From EX4572-165 sp002254885 (GTDB lineage Archaea > Thermoplasmatota > E2 > DHVEG-1), in assembly GCA_029939595.1 (NCBI GenBank), contig JAOZSQ010000076.1, forward strand, positions 1 to 7,805: DNA of 7,805 nt, read 5' to 3'. The stretch's first letter is position 1. Each line of letters begins with the position of its first letter. Below the pieces are notes generated by a model. The model did no database searches and was not told where the DNA came from. It worked only from the letters and a program-made list of their open reading frames with translations. The position numbers were made by a program, and so were the translations under genes. Below are positions 1 to 7,318 of the stretch, piece by piece.

Positions 1-22
1 AAAAAACATTATTAAAAAAACC
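1..22 (-). terminator. U-rich terminator-like tract after the flippase-methyltransferase gene
   Basis: Read on the minus strand, the sequence about 12 bases past the stop codon contains a run of seven Ts and then, after a short AT spacer, a run of six Ts. Oligo-T tracts without a hairpin are the usual archaeal termination signal. In so AT-rich a genome such runs also arise by chance. Confidence 0.4.
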
Positions 23-34
23 TTTAATTTCTTA

Positions 35-1648
35 TTATTTTTTTCCAATCATTATAAATTTCCAATCATTAATCTTACCTTCTGAATGAATAATTGTGAA
101 ATTTGTATTCTTGAAAAAAAATTTAACTTTTTCAAAATCATATGCTGTTTTATATGCATCAACATGATATTGAGCAACATCAAAACCACTTAGATTTAAA
201 ATCATATGCATTTTAATTAGAAACAATTTAACTATTGATATGTTTCCATTTAATGCTTCAATTACAAATTTTCCACCAGGTTTTAATACCCTATGAATCT
301 CTAAAAAACCCTTCTTTGGATCTGACCAATAAGTTAAATTAAAACGACTTACAACAATATCAACAGAATCGTCCTTAACTGGTATGTTCTCAGAAGATCC
401 CATTAATGGTTTAATGAAATCATTTTCCATAGATAAATCTAGCATTTCTTTACTAGGATCTATACCAATGATCTCTCCATTTGGAATGATTTTTTTTATT
501 TCATCAGATAATAAACCAGGTCCAACTCCAAGATCAATAATCAATGGTTTAGATAAATCATTGGAAATATGTTTTTTAATAATTTCAGCTAATTGACGAT
601 ACATATTTTGATATTTCTTCATATAACGTTTGAAACGTAGACAATTATCTGTTGTAAGATTAAAAGAGAAAAAACGTTTAGACTCATGAAAAGTTACAAA
701 AAAACCTATAATGCTTGGAGTAAGCCATATTATCACAAACCAGAAAAGCGAAAGACTTACAATTTGTTCCGCTCCAACTATAATACCACCAGTTAATTTT
801 GGGAATGAAAACATTGAAAGTAATGCTACTTCCCTTGTTCCAACCCCATAAATTGAAATTGGTATACTTGCAATGACATCTGCTACTGCAAGAATTAATA
901 TAAATGATAGAAATGGAATATTAATCTCAAAAAGTTTAGCAACATAAAAAAGTAATACATATTTAAAAATCCAACCTGAAACTGAAATAAGAAAAGGGAG
1001 TATATAATTTTTAAATGTTGGAATATCACTATGAAAACTATCAATTGAGCTGTCAATTTTTCCTTTTAATCCATTGAATACTTTTGCGTTAATTATTTTT
1101 TTAAGAAATAACTTTGAATAATTGGATTTAAAAAATACAAAATATAGAAAAACAATCAATGCTACTACAATTATTATTAATAAAAATAGATATGGATAAA
1201 CACTTGATAAAATAATAGCACCGATGAAACCTGGTACAAACATAGCAAGTAGCTCAATAGTGTTAAAAATAACTATATTTGAAAAACATTTAGGAAGAGG
1301 TGCACCACTTTTTTCAGATAAATAATATGCTCGGATATATCCGCCAAATCCACCAATTGTGATAAATCCATAGAAATAGCCGATAAAAAAATTCTTAATC
1401 GAGTATCCAAAACTCACATTAATTTTTTGTTTTTTTAATAACAATTGCCACTCAACTGTTACTAAAAGCAATAAGGGAATAAAAACTAAAAACGAAAGAA
1501 TAAGAAAAAACGGATTGATACTTGAAAAAATCGTTAATATTTTTTTTAAATCTAATGAATAGATCACAACAATAAGAATTATTAGACCAATGATAGGAAT
1601 CAATCGTTGTATTTTCATAGTTTTTCTAAAATAGACATAAAAAAACAT
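35..1648 (-). CDS. Flippase-like membrane protein (LPG synthase TM/UPF0104 family) fused to a class I SAM-dependent methyltransferase
   Basis: A 537-residue two-part protein. Residues about 15-320 are strongly hydrophobic, with roughly eight membrane segments. They carry two hallmarks of the lysylphosphatidylglycerol-synthase TM / flippase-like family: GGFGGYIRAYYL (99-110) and IPISIYGVGTREVALL (262-277). Residues about 335-537 are a soluble methyltransferase of the UbiE/Methyltransf_11 type: SAM-binding motif I IDLGVGPG (371-378), acidic post-I segment GIDPSKEML (395-403), DDSVDIVVS (426-434), and LKPGGKFVIE (455-464). The family knowledge suggests a membrane protein acting on lipids or lipid-linked glycans; a cytoplasmic methyltransferase on the same chain suggests methylation of that substrate, which is inference. 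The start is uncertain: Met11 (1616-1618) begins MKIQRLIP, which looks like a normal N-terminus for this family, and neither Met has an SD. The reading frame is uninterrupted across the junction. It is last in the minus-strand series, 79 bp after the preceding gene. Confidence 0.85.
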   Translation of the reverse strand: MFFYVYFRKTMKIQRLIPIIGLIILIVVIYSLDLKKILTIFSSINPFFLILSFLVFIPLLLLVTVEWQLLLKKQKINVSFGYSIKNFFIGYFYGFITIGGFGGYIRAYYLSEKSGAPLPKCFSNIVIFNTIELLAMFVPGFIGAIILSSVYPYLFLLIIIVVALIVFLYFVFFKSNYSKLFLKKIINAKVFNGLKGKIDSSIDSFHSDIPTFKNYILPFLISVSGWIFKYVLLFYVAKLFEINIPFLSFILILAVADVIASIPISIYGVGTREVALLSMFSFPKLTGGIIVGAEQIVSLSLFWFVIIWLTPSIIGFFVTFHESKRFFSFNLTTDNCLRFKRYMKKYQNMYRQLAEIIKKHISNDLSKPLIIDLGVGPGLLSDEIKKIIPNGEIIGIDPSKEMLDLSMENDFIKPLMGSSENIPVKDDSVDIVVSRFNLTYWSDPKKGFLEIHRVLKPGGKFVIEALNGNISIVKLFLIKMHMILNLSGFDVAQYHVDAYKTAYDFEKVKFFFKNTNFTIIHSEGKINDWKFIMIGKK

Positions 1649-1683
1649 GTTTATAATATTTCTAATAAATTAAATGATTTTTC

Positions 1684-1691
1684 AATATAAA
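1684..1691 (-). promoter_or_regulatory. TATA-like box upstream of the flippase-methyltransferase gene
   Basis: The minus strand reads TTTATATT here, close to the archaeal TATA-box consensus. It lies about 36-43 bases upstream of the first ATG (1648), so transcription starting some 25 bases downstream would give a very short leader, consistent with the absence of an SD. A second candidate, ATTATAAA at about 1651-1658, would instead serve the internal ATG at 1618. The AT-rich background makes either one tentative. Confidence 0.3.
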
Positions 1692-1727
1692 TAAAACACA
1701 TCTATATTATTTTGATATATTAAATAA

Positions 1728-2810
1728 TTAAATTATATATAAAATATTTTGTAAAATATGAAATAGAAAATATGAACGTGGTTGATTTATAAAATTATTT
1801 TCAATATTATTTTCTCTATAAATTATAAAAAAATCTGATATCATATCAAATAAGATATGTTGTTTTTCATTTTTTTCTTTTGTTTTTGATGTTTCCATAT
1901 GTGCATATATAGAACAAGTATCATTACTGTCATCTTCATTAACAATAAGGACCCTTCCATCATAATCATCTGGAACATTTGAATGAGGGGCTTCAATTCC
2001 AATTGATATTGTAATAGGGCCATCTTCAGGTCTTAAATTACTACCATTTTTTTGAGAAAATGTCCATGTTCCCCAACCTGGCCAGGTGACAATTTTCCAA
2101 TTTAATCTTGAAAAAGGTGTACCATTATTTTGAACTGTGAAAAAACCTGTGAGATTATCTTGGGCTGGTTGGACATTTGTCCAATTGAAATTTCCAATGC
2201 AAACAAGATCTGTTTGAGAAATATGTGAATATGTTCGAAAACAAGCATCTGCAAATTCATTATCTAACTCTATTTTTTCCCACATATCACCTGATTTGAA
2301 ATACCTATACATCTTACCTTTGTTATATGTATCCTGTATACCACTGTTGTTAAAAGTCCAGCGGAAAGGTGATTCAGAAGTAGTTCTTGAACTAAGTACT
2401 ATATAATAGGTCTTTCCAACTGTAATATCAATATCTTTAATGTCAAATTCTATCCAATTTGTGAAAAATGGAATGTCATCACCATATATTCCCATTGAAA
2501 CAATATCGGACTCATTTAATGAATCTCTTATTGAAAGGACTAATGAATCATCTGTTTTCCTTGGTTTATTTACTTTAACTTCAACTTTTGTCAAAGGTGA
2601 AAAAGAAGGTGTGAAACTTTGGGCAAGTATGATATTATTATGAACCCCAGTTTCATAAGAACCAGTTTCCTGATACTGATCTAAAAAAATCTCGGGTCCT
2701 TCATCCAGTGAATATTCTGTTATATTAGATGCAAATAATGTATCACATGGCATTACAAGTACTGCCATTATTGTAAGTATTGAAATACAAGTAATCATTT
2801 TTCTAATCAT
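1728..2810 (-). CDS. Secreted surface protein with DQ...QSF jelly-roll-like domain and Ig-like domain
   Basis: 360 residues. Residues 1-28 are a signal peptide: charged start (MIRK), hydrophobic core 6-21, likely cleavage near TLFAS. Residues about 44-195 form a domain running from DQYQ (44-47) through QSFTPS (64-69), NWIEFDI (118-124) and VGKTYYIVL (131-139) to ACFRTY (189-194). I recognise this pattern from sediment-archaeal surface proteins; it probably binds ligand or carbohydrate, which is inference. Residues about 204-302 are an Ig-like domain with FNWTNVQP (208-215), WGTWTFS (246-252) and LRPEDGP (259-265). The tail 306-360 starts charged (KTKEKNEK) and ends in a short hydrophobic motif, FHILQNILYII, perhaps an anchor or sorting signal. 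Met5 is an alternative start; there is no good SD, but a TATA-like box lies 31-40 bases upstream. It follows the caspase-like gene by 56 bp. Substrate unknown. Confidence 0.85.
   Translation of the reverse strand: MIRKMITCISILTIMAVLVMPCDTLFASNITEYSLDEGPEIFLDQYQETGSYETGVHNNIILAQSFTPSFSPLTKVEVKVNKPRKTDDSLVLSIRDSLNESDIVSMGIYGDDIPFFTNWIEFDIKDIDITVGKTYYIVLSSRTTSESPFRWTFNNSGIQDTYNKGKMYRYFKSGDMWEKIELDNEFADACFRTYSHISQTDLVCIGNFNWTNVQPAQDNLTGFFTVQNNGTPFSRLNWKIVTWPGWGTWTFSQKNGSNLRPEDGPITISIGIEAPHSNVPDDYDGRVLIVNEDDSNDTCSIYAHMETSKTKEKNEKQHILFDMISDFFIIYRENNIENNFINQPRSYFLFHILQNILYII
2226..2681 (-). repeat. DQ...QSF domain, copy in the 360-residue protein
   Basis: Encodes residues about 44-195 of the 360-residue surface protein. 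By eye it aligns with residues about 712-860 of the 1147-residue protein in the same window: shared anchors are the DQxQ start, QSFxP, a WI(E/D)F segment, a V-x5-YYI strand and a final (C/A)FxT(Y/M) strand. The copies are divergent at the protein level, so this is a shared domain family and not a recent DNA duplication. Confidence 0.7.
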
Positions 2811-2840
2811 TTTTCATCTAACCTTATATATATGTTTTAA

Positions 2841-2850
2841 TATTTATATA
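2841..2850 (-). promoter_or_regulatory. TATA-like box upstream of the 360-residue surface protein gene
   Basis: The minus strand reads TATATAAATA, 31-40 bases before the ATG at 2810. This is the spacing expected if transcription starts about 25 bases downstream and leaves a leader of roughly ten bases. The 56-bp gap is almost entirely A and T, so the match could be chance. If real, this gene can be transcribed separately from the caspase-like gene upstream. Confidence 0.35.
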
Positions 2851-2866
2851 TTAATCAATTTATCTA

Positions 2867-3736
2867 TTAATTGTCCATTCTCCACAATATATTATTATTT
2901 GATATTAAATTAAATCTCATAAATGAATCCATTATACCTGGGCCAAATGTATTTCTATACATTAAACGAGTTCTTCCTTGTGTTCCATCATATAATTGAG
3001 GATGAACAACATAATCATCGCCATATTCTCTACTTAATTTTCGCCCATATAACTGAACAAATATTTTTGTAAATAAAAATGCTGGTTCAACGTTTTTTGT
3101 TAAGTATGTCAGACTTAAATTAATAAAATAACCAAATATTCCACTTCCTAAATCCGACACTTGATATGTATTTTCATCAGCATCACATGCTGTTAATATT
3201 ATCCTATTTGAGTTTTTTAAATTATCAATAAATCCGCCACTCTTACATGCATCAATGAAAACAATTAGTGTTCCGGAAATGTTTTCAAAATATTCAGTCA
3301 GTTCATAATCATATAACAATTCATCATAGGTATTAATATAATGATCCGTAGATCTATTTCCACCATGCCCAACATAATAAAATAATGAAACGTCATCCTC
3401 ATCTGCATTATCATCAAGCCATGTTATATAATTTTTAATGTTATTTTTTGTTGCTTGATCTTCGCTTATTAATTTAATGTTTGATATTTCCCAATTACCA
3501 TTATTTAATAGATTGGTCTTAAATCCTTTGATTTGTCTAATACTATAGGGTAAACCTTGACTAGCTCCAATCCCGATAATAACTGCTCTATATACCTTTG
3601 AGTTATTGGTATTTTCTTGAAAAGATATTGTTTGAACTTCTTGTTGATTATTAGAGCTTACCGTACTTACTAATGAAATATTAATAAAGAAAATTAAAAG
3701 AAGAATACTGATTATTTTTTTATTATTTCTTTTCAT
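2867..3736 (-). CDS. Secreted caspase-like cysteine peptidase (clan CD, peptidase C14/metacaspase-like)
   Basis: 289 residues. The signal peptide covers residues 1-28 (MKRNNKK, hydrophobic core 9-22). The mature part begins a caspase-type fold at YRAVIIGIG (49-57). It keeps both halves of the catalytic dyad after hydrophobic strands: His124 in VSLFYYVGHGG (116-126) and Cys164 in FIDACKSGGF (160-169). The DACxSGG form fits C14 metacaspase/orthocaspase better than legumain (C13). Asp162, next to the Cys motif, is the type of residue that gives metacaspases a preference for Arg or Lys at P1; applying that here is inference. The p20-like core ends near VHPQLYDG (244-251); a tail of about 38 residues follows with no membrane anchor. 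It probably cleaves proteins outside the cell. The start has an SD (GGTG, 5 bases before the ATG). It lies between two surface-protein genes, 81 bp after the large one. Confidence 0.88.
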   Translation of the reverse strand: MKRNNKKIISILLLIFFINISLVSTVSSNNQQEVQTISFQENTNNSKVYRAVIIGIGASQGLPYSIRQIKGFKTNLLNNGNWEISNIKLISEDQATKNNIKNYITWLDDNADEDDVSLFYYVGHGGNRSTDHYINTYDELLYDYELTEYFENISGTLIVFIDACKSGGFIDNLKNSNRIILTACDADENTYQVSDLGSGIFGYFINLSLTYLTKNVEPAFLFTKIFVQLYGRKLSREYGDDYVVHPQLYDGTQGRTRLMYRNTFGPGIMDSFMRFNLISNNNILWRMDN

Positions 3737-3741
3737 GCAAG

Positions 3742-3745
3742 CACC
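3742..3745 (-). promoter_or_regulatory. Shine-Dalgarno site of the caspase-like gene
   Basis: The minus strand reads GGTG five bases before the ATG at 3736, matching part of the archaeal consensus GGAGGTGA. It supports this start codon. A weak A/T-rich TATA-like stretch (AATAAATAAA, around 3780-3789) lies about 45 bases upstream of the ATG, so a separate promoter is possible. Confidence 0.5.
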
Positions 3746-3817
3746 ATATTAAACAAATTTTCTTTCCAATCAATTTTTTTTTATTTATTGAAATGAAAGA
3801 AATTAGGTGAGAGAGGA

Positions 3818-6800
3818 TTAACTATGACCAATTATATCTAGATTAATGATAAATAAGTCTGTTATTTCAGCGGTTCCAATATGTCCAACGCGATCTATTG
3901 TTTTAACTTCAACATCAAAGAAACCTGTTGCTGAACGATCCCATAACCATCTATATGGTGCTTCTGAAACATTTGCTTTAAGTTCATTTTCTAAATAGAA
4001 CTCAACTTGTTCAATTCCAGAACCAGTATCTGACACTTCTGTTTCAAATGTGATTTGTCCAATGATAAATGGATATGAGAAGGGTAGTAGACGCATACTA
4101 TCAAGGAAATATAATCCTGCCCCTGGTTTTGTAATTTCAATACTTGGATCTGTGTTATCTGCTATAATGCTTCCATAATTTGAACCACTATCGCCAGTAC
4201 CATCAATTGCAGTGAGAGTAAATGTTACAGGTCCATCTGCAGGGTAACAAATAATATCAGTTATTGTCCATTTTGCAATTCCACCTGTGAAACTAGTTGG
4301 AGGAACTTCAAGCCCTTTACCAAAGTTAGAAAGATCCGCTGTTATTGTTACAGGGTCACCACCAATTGTTGCAGTGATTTCAATATTATCGCCATGTTTT
4401 GTAAAGGAGGTATCATCAATTGTTGTGTCTGTAACAACAATATCATATATTCCAGGTCCCTCGTTATCAATGATAAATTTTTCATCTGATGCATCAAATC
4501 CAAGGTTTAATATTTCGTCATTACAAACAATTTGAACTCGATAGTTTGGACCATCTGGAATACCATAAGTTGCTGTGTCCCAGTTATAGAGGCCATCGTT
4601 TAGTTCACCTTCTGCAATAGTGCTCCAAGGGGATACACCTGTGTTACTATATTGAACCGTTATATCTACATTATTATTCCAATACATTGTCTTAAATGCA
4701 TAATCCATTGTTGGAATACTAGTTAATGTATCTATTTCTTTAATCCAAGCCTGACCATTTGGATATTTTTCAATCGTTGAATCATTATGATAATAGCATC
4801 TGAATCCAATATCTCCATATATTTCTTGAGTTATACCAATATAATATTCTTGATTGGTATCTAGATCCACGCTTGAACTGAAAGGAAAATCAATCCAAAT
4901 TGGATTACTTTCAGATCCTATGTTTTGTAAATGTATTTTTGATTGAGCAATAATATTTGGAACGGGGCTTATTGAACTGAAAAGTTTTACAGAAACATTT
5001 GCATCATCACCAGATAACAAGAATTGAACTGAATCAATACTATCTTCTGTGGGTATAAAACTTTGAATGTGACCTGGGTAATCTTCTGTAAGTGAAATCG
5101 AGTTATTATAAGTTAATTGCCCTTGATCAAAGATTTTATCAGCAGCAGTCCATGAAATTGGGATTGTATCATATTCAAATTCTCCACCATTTGGATAAAG
5201 AACTGTTACTTCTGGTGCTCTATCATCTACACGATGTTCATGATAAACGTAGGGGCCATTATATGTACTTGTACCTGCAAAATCAGTTGCGTTTACTTGA
5301 ACTCTGTGGTTTCCTTGACTTGTTAATGAGAATGGTTCTGTATAGTTTATCCAAGGTCCCCATCTATGTGTAGTATTCCAAATTCGGTAGGTTAATGAAA
5401 AAATACCACTTTCACTATCATCTGCATTTATTTCAATTTCTGTTGATACTTTAATTATTTCACCAAAATTAATTTGAGGTCCTTCAATATCATAGTCAAC
5501 ATTTGGTGGAACGCTAAAACCACTTTTTCCAGTACTAGATGCAAATTCTGACCATGGCCAAAATGATACGTTACCTGAAACATTATCTCCGGTTCCTAGT
5601 GGATTATCTGACACATTGTATGGGCCAGATATATATCCCCACCAGTTATTTGTTGCATTTACAAATGCATCTATAACATTATTTTGAATACCTGCAACAG
5701 TATTATTTGTGATATTATTTCCATTATCATCATATACTGCGTTATGAACTGTTATCTCGCCACTTGTATTTCCTTCAAGAACAAGAAGTCCAAAGCTGTT
5801 AAATATCATTTTATTATATGAAATATATATATCGTTAAAGCCTTGCCATATCCGGTTTGGAGCAGCAGATTCATCTAGTCCGGTAAATGATATTGCATTT
5901 CCTTCCGCAGATGTTCCACCATCACCCATTACATTAGTTGAAAGTGTATTATCTTCTATGGTTATATTATGAATTGGTCCTACTTCTCCACCTAGATATA
6001 CTGCTGAACAGATAATATCAGGCCAAGATGGATCCCATGGTAGACCTTCTGCTGAATGATCACTTCCGATAAGGTCAACTATTTCATTTCCATTTATTAT
6101 TACATGTGAAGTGTTTTCAGTTATTCCAATACCATATTCTTCAACATTTTGTATTACATTATTACGAATCTCTATATTTCTCTGACCACCAAGTGAATCA
6201 TTTTTTCCTTCTATCAAAATACCATAGGTGGTATCGCTTGTGGTATCTGCACCACTGCCATCTGTGATATTATCAATTATACAATTTTGAATAATGATAT
6301 CATTTGATCCTTCTTGTAAAAATATACCTGCTTGAATTGATGCTGCTTTATTAGGCATTGAAAATGTAATACCTTCAATAACTACATCAGAAGTATTTTG
6401 AATAATTGTTAATGGTGTTGTCGTATCTCCATCAATAATAGTTTCTTCACCAACTCGACCACCGACAGGATTAAAACTGCTTTGTGCACCTTTTAGAGTA
6501 ATTGATTTATTGATTTGAAGGTTTTCCTCAAATGGCCCAGGGACAATTGCTACTGTTTCACCATCTACTGATAGATCAATGACTTCTTGAATTGAACCAT
6601 ACCATGTTGAAGAGCCTTCAATGGTTGCTCCATGATAAATCGAATAATTACAATGTGTAAAAGTATTGCCTGAAATATATAGATCTGTCCCATCTTCTAG
6701 TGAAACACCTTGATAATAAGCTGTAATTGAATTATCAATGAATTCAATATCTGTTGCACCTGTTTGAACTAATAATGCAGTATTCCCTGTTTCACCGGTT

Positions 6801-7261
6801 AATGTTCTAAATATATTCTGTCGTATTGTCGTATCATTTGCAACTGATGTTGCCCTAATAGTTGGTCCTCCACCAGGTGCGGAGTTTCCATAAATTTCAA
6901 ATCCTTCAATGACTGCTCTGTTCCCTTGAATATCTATTCCAGGTGCTGCTGATGTAAGATAAAGAATTGGTGTAGCACCATCATCTGCTCTAATTGTTAA
7001 ATCATCTAAATTAATAGTTAAAACATCATTATATGACCCAGCCTTTACCCAGATTGTATCACCGTCTGCTGCATTGTTTATTGCATCTTGAATCGATGTG
7101 TAGTCGCCAGTTCCATCATCATCAACAATAATATCATCTGCTTTGACAATCACAGTAACTGCTGGCATAAGTAAAAGAAAAGCTATAACAATTGTAATAA
7201 GTGATTTATTTCTACTTATTATGTCGCTTTTTTTCATGTTAATCTGTTTTTCAATTTTCAT
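3818..7261 (-). CDS. Large secreted beta-helix / Ig-like surface protein with an inserted DQ...QSF domain
   Basis: 1147 residues. The signal peptide lies within residues 1-41 (hydrophobic 21-38, cleavage probably near VKADD). Residues about 42-545 form a right-handed parallel beta-helix of the pectin-lyase/NosD type, opening with IIVDDDGTGDYTSIQDAI (44-61) and showing many N-x-I rungs such as IEIRNNVIQN and VIINGNEI. It closes with the NNWWG...SGP motif (538-547) and FWPW (567-570), common at the end of such helices. Residues about 590-680 are Ig-like; about 683-709 plus 861-933 form a second Ig-like domain split by the DQ...QSF domain (712-860); about 934-1040 a third; 1041-1147 a distinctive terminal domain. 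About twenty N-x-S/T sequons suit an N-glycosylated exported protein. There is no C-terminal membrane segment, so attachment is unexplained. The SD GAGGT before the ATG supports this start over Met9. Adhesion or polysaccharide binding is likely; no catalytic residues were identified. Confidence 0.88.
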   Translation of the reverse strand: MKIEKQINMKKSDIISRNKSLITIVIAFLLLMPAVTVIVKADDIIVDDDGTGDYTSIQDAINNAADGDTIWVKAGSYNDVLTINLDDLTIRADDGATPILYLTSAAPGIDIQGNRAVIEGFEIYGNSAPGGGPTIRATSVANDTTIRQNIFRTLTGETGNTALLVQTGATDIEFIDNSITAYYQGVSLEDGTDLYISGNTFTHCNYSIYHGATIEGSSTWYGSIQEVIDLSVDGETVAIVPGPFEENLQINKSITLKGAQSSFNPVGGRVGEETIIDGDTTTPLTIIQNTSDVVIEGITFSMPNKAASIQAGIFLQEGSNDIIIQNCIIDNITDGSGADTTSDTTYGILIEGKNDSLGGQRNIEIRNNVIQNVEEYGIGITENTSHVIINGNEIVDLIGSDHSAEGLPWDPSWPDIICSAVYLGGEVGPIHNITIEDNTLSTNVMGDGGTSAEGNAISFTGLDESAAPNRIWQGFNDIYISYNKMIFNSFGLLVLEGNTSGEITVHNAVYDDNGNNITNNTVAGIQNNVIDAFVNATNNWWGYISGPYNVSDNPLGTGDNVSGNVSFWPWSEFASSTGKSGFSVPPNVDYDIEGPQINFGEIIKVSTEIEINADDSESGIFSLTYRIWNTTHRWGPWINYTEPFSLTSQGNHRVQVNATDFAGTSTYNGPYVYHEHRVDDRAPEVTVLYPNGGEFEYDTIPISWTAADKIFDQGQLTYNNSISLTEDYPGHIQSFIPTEDSIDSVQFLLSGDDANVSVKLFSSISPVPNIIAQSKIHLQNIGSESNPIWIDFPFSSSVDLDTNQEYYIGITQEIYGDIGFRCYYHNDSTIEKYPNGQAWIKEIDTLTSIPTMDYAFKTMYWNNNVDITVQYSNTGVSPWSTIAEGELNDGLYNWDTATYGIPDGPNYRVQIVCNDEILNLGFDASDEKFIIDNEGPGIYDIVVTDTTIDDTSFTKHGDNIEITATIGGDPVTITADLSNFGKGLEVPPTSFTGGIAKWTITDIICYPADGPVTFTLTAIDGTGDSGSNYGSIIADNTDPSIEITKPGAGLYFLDSMRLLPFSYPFIIGQITFETEVSDTGSGIEQVEFYLENELKANVSEAPYRWLWDRSATGFFDVEVKTIDRVGHIGTAEITDLFIINLDIIGHS
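4682..5128 (-). repeat. DQ...QSF domain, copy inserted in the large surface protein
   Basis: Encodes residues about 712-860 of the 1147-residue protein: DQGQLTY at the start, HIQSFIPT (731-738), IWIDFPF (788-794), DTNQEYYIGI (801-810), YPNGQAW (833-839) and DYAFKTMY at the end. It is the family seen at residues 44-195 of the 360-residue protein. It interrupts an Ig-like domain: the strand ending PISWTAADK comes before it, and VDITVQYSNTG, the expected next strand, comes after it. Confidence 0.7.
6482..6598 (-). repeat. Second beta-helix opening module within the large surface protein
   Basis: Residues about 222-260 repeat the pattern of residues about 54-93 (7102-6983): SIQEVIDLSVDGETVAIVPG parallels SIQDAINNAADGDTIWVKAG, and each is followed by an ExL/DxL-INxxxxLTI/ITL strand pair (LQINKSITLKG against LTINLDDLTIRA). 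The first is the normal N-terminal cap of this type of helix, so the protein appears to contain two helix units in tandem, the second starting about 170 residues after the first. Confidence 0.6.
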
Positions 7262-7270
7262 AATTAATTG

Positions 7271-7275
7271 ACCTC
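7271..7275 (-). promoter_or_regulatory. Shine-Dalgarno site of the large surface protein gene
   Basis: The minus strand reads GAGGT nine bases before the ATG at 7261, a strong match to the archaeal GGAGGTGA consensus. It decides the start: the internal Met9 (7237), just ahead of the signal peptide, has no such site. Confidence 0.65.
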
Positions 7276-7318
7276 ACTTTTTTTTATATTATTGATAGTA
7301 TAGTATTCGTATTATTGC

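Noticed and set aside
384..596. Plus-strand open frame of 70 codons
   Set aside because: It lies antisense to the methyltransferase motifs of the minus-strand gene, and its product shows no domain; the minus-strand protein is clearly the real one.
1649..1727. Possible small RNA or hidden gene in the gap
   Set aside because: The gap is short, nearly all A and T, and shows no stable inverted repeat or open frame with an SD.
1841..2023. Alternative minus-strand frame of 60 codons inside the 360-residue gene
   Set aside because: A Met/Leu-rich shadow frame. I considered a frameshift altering the gene's C-terminus, but the annotated frame keeps the Ig-like domain intact to residue 302 and ends in a plausible terminal motif.
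2440..2643. Plus-strand open frame of 67 codons
   Set aside because: Antisense to the well-supported DQ...QSF domain of the 360-residue protein, with no recognisable features.
4287..4535. Plus-strand open frame of 82 codons
   Set aside because: Antisense to Ig-like domains of the large protein; low-complexity Ser/Pro/Ile product without SD or promoter.
5092..5373. Plus-strand open frame of 93 codons
   Set aside because: Antisense to the large protein, and its product (Gln/Leu/Tyr/His-rich) has the look of a reverse-strand reading of coding DNA.
5640..6400. Repeated short ATTATTT/AACATTATT-like strings that could suggest a DNA repeat array or CRISPR
   Set aside because: They have no regular spacing or constant length and are explained by the Asn/Ile-rich rungs of the beta-helix in an AT-rich codon bias.
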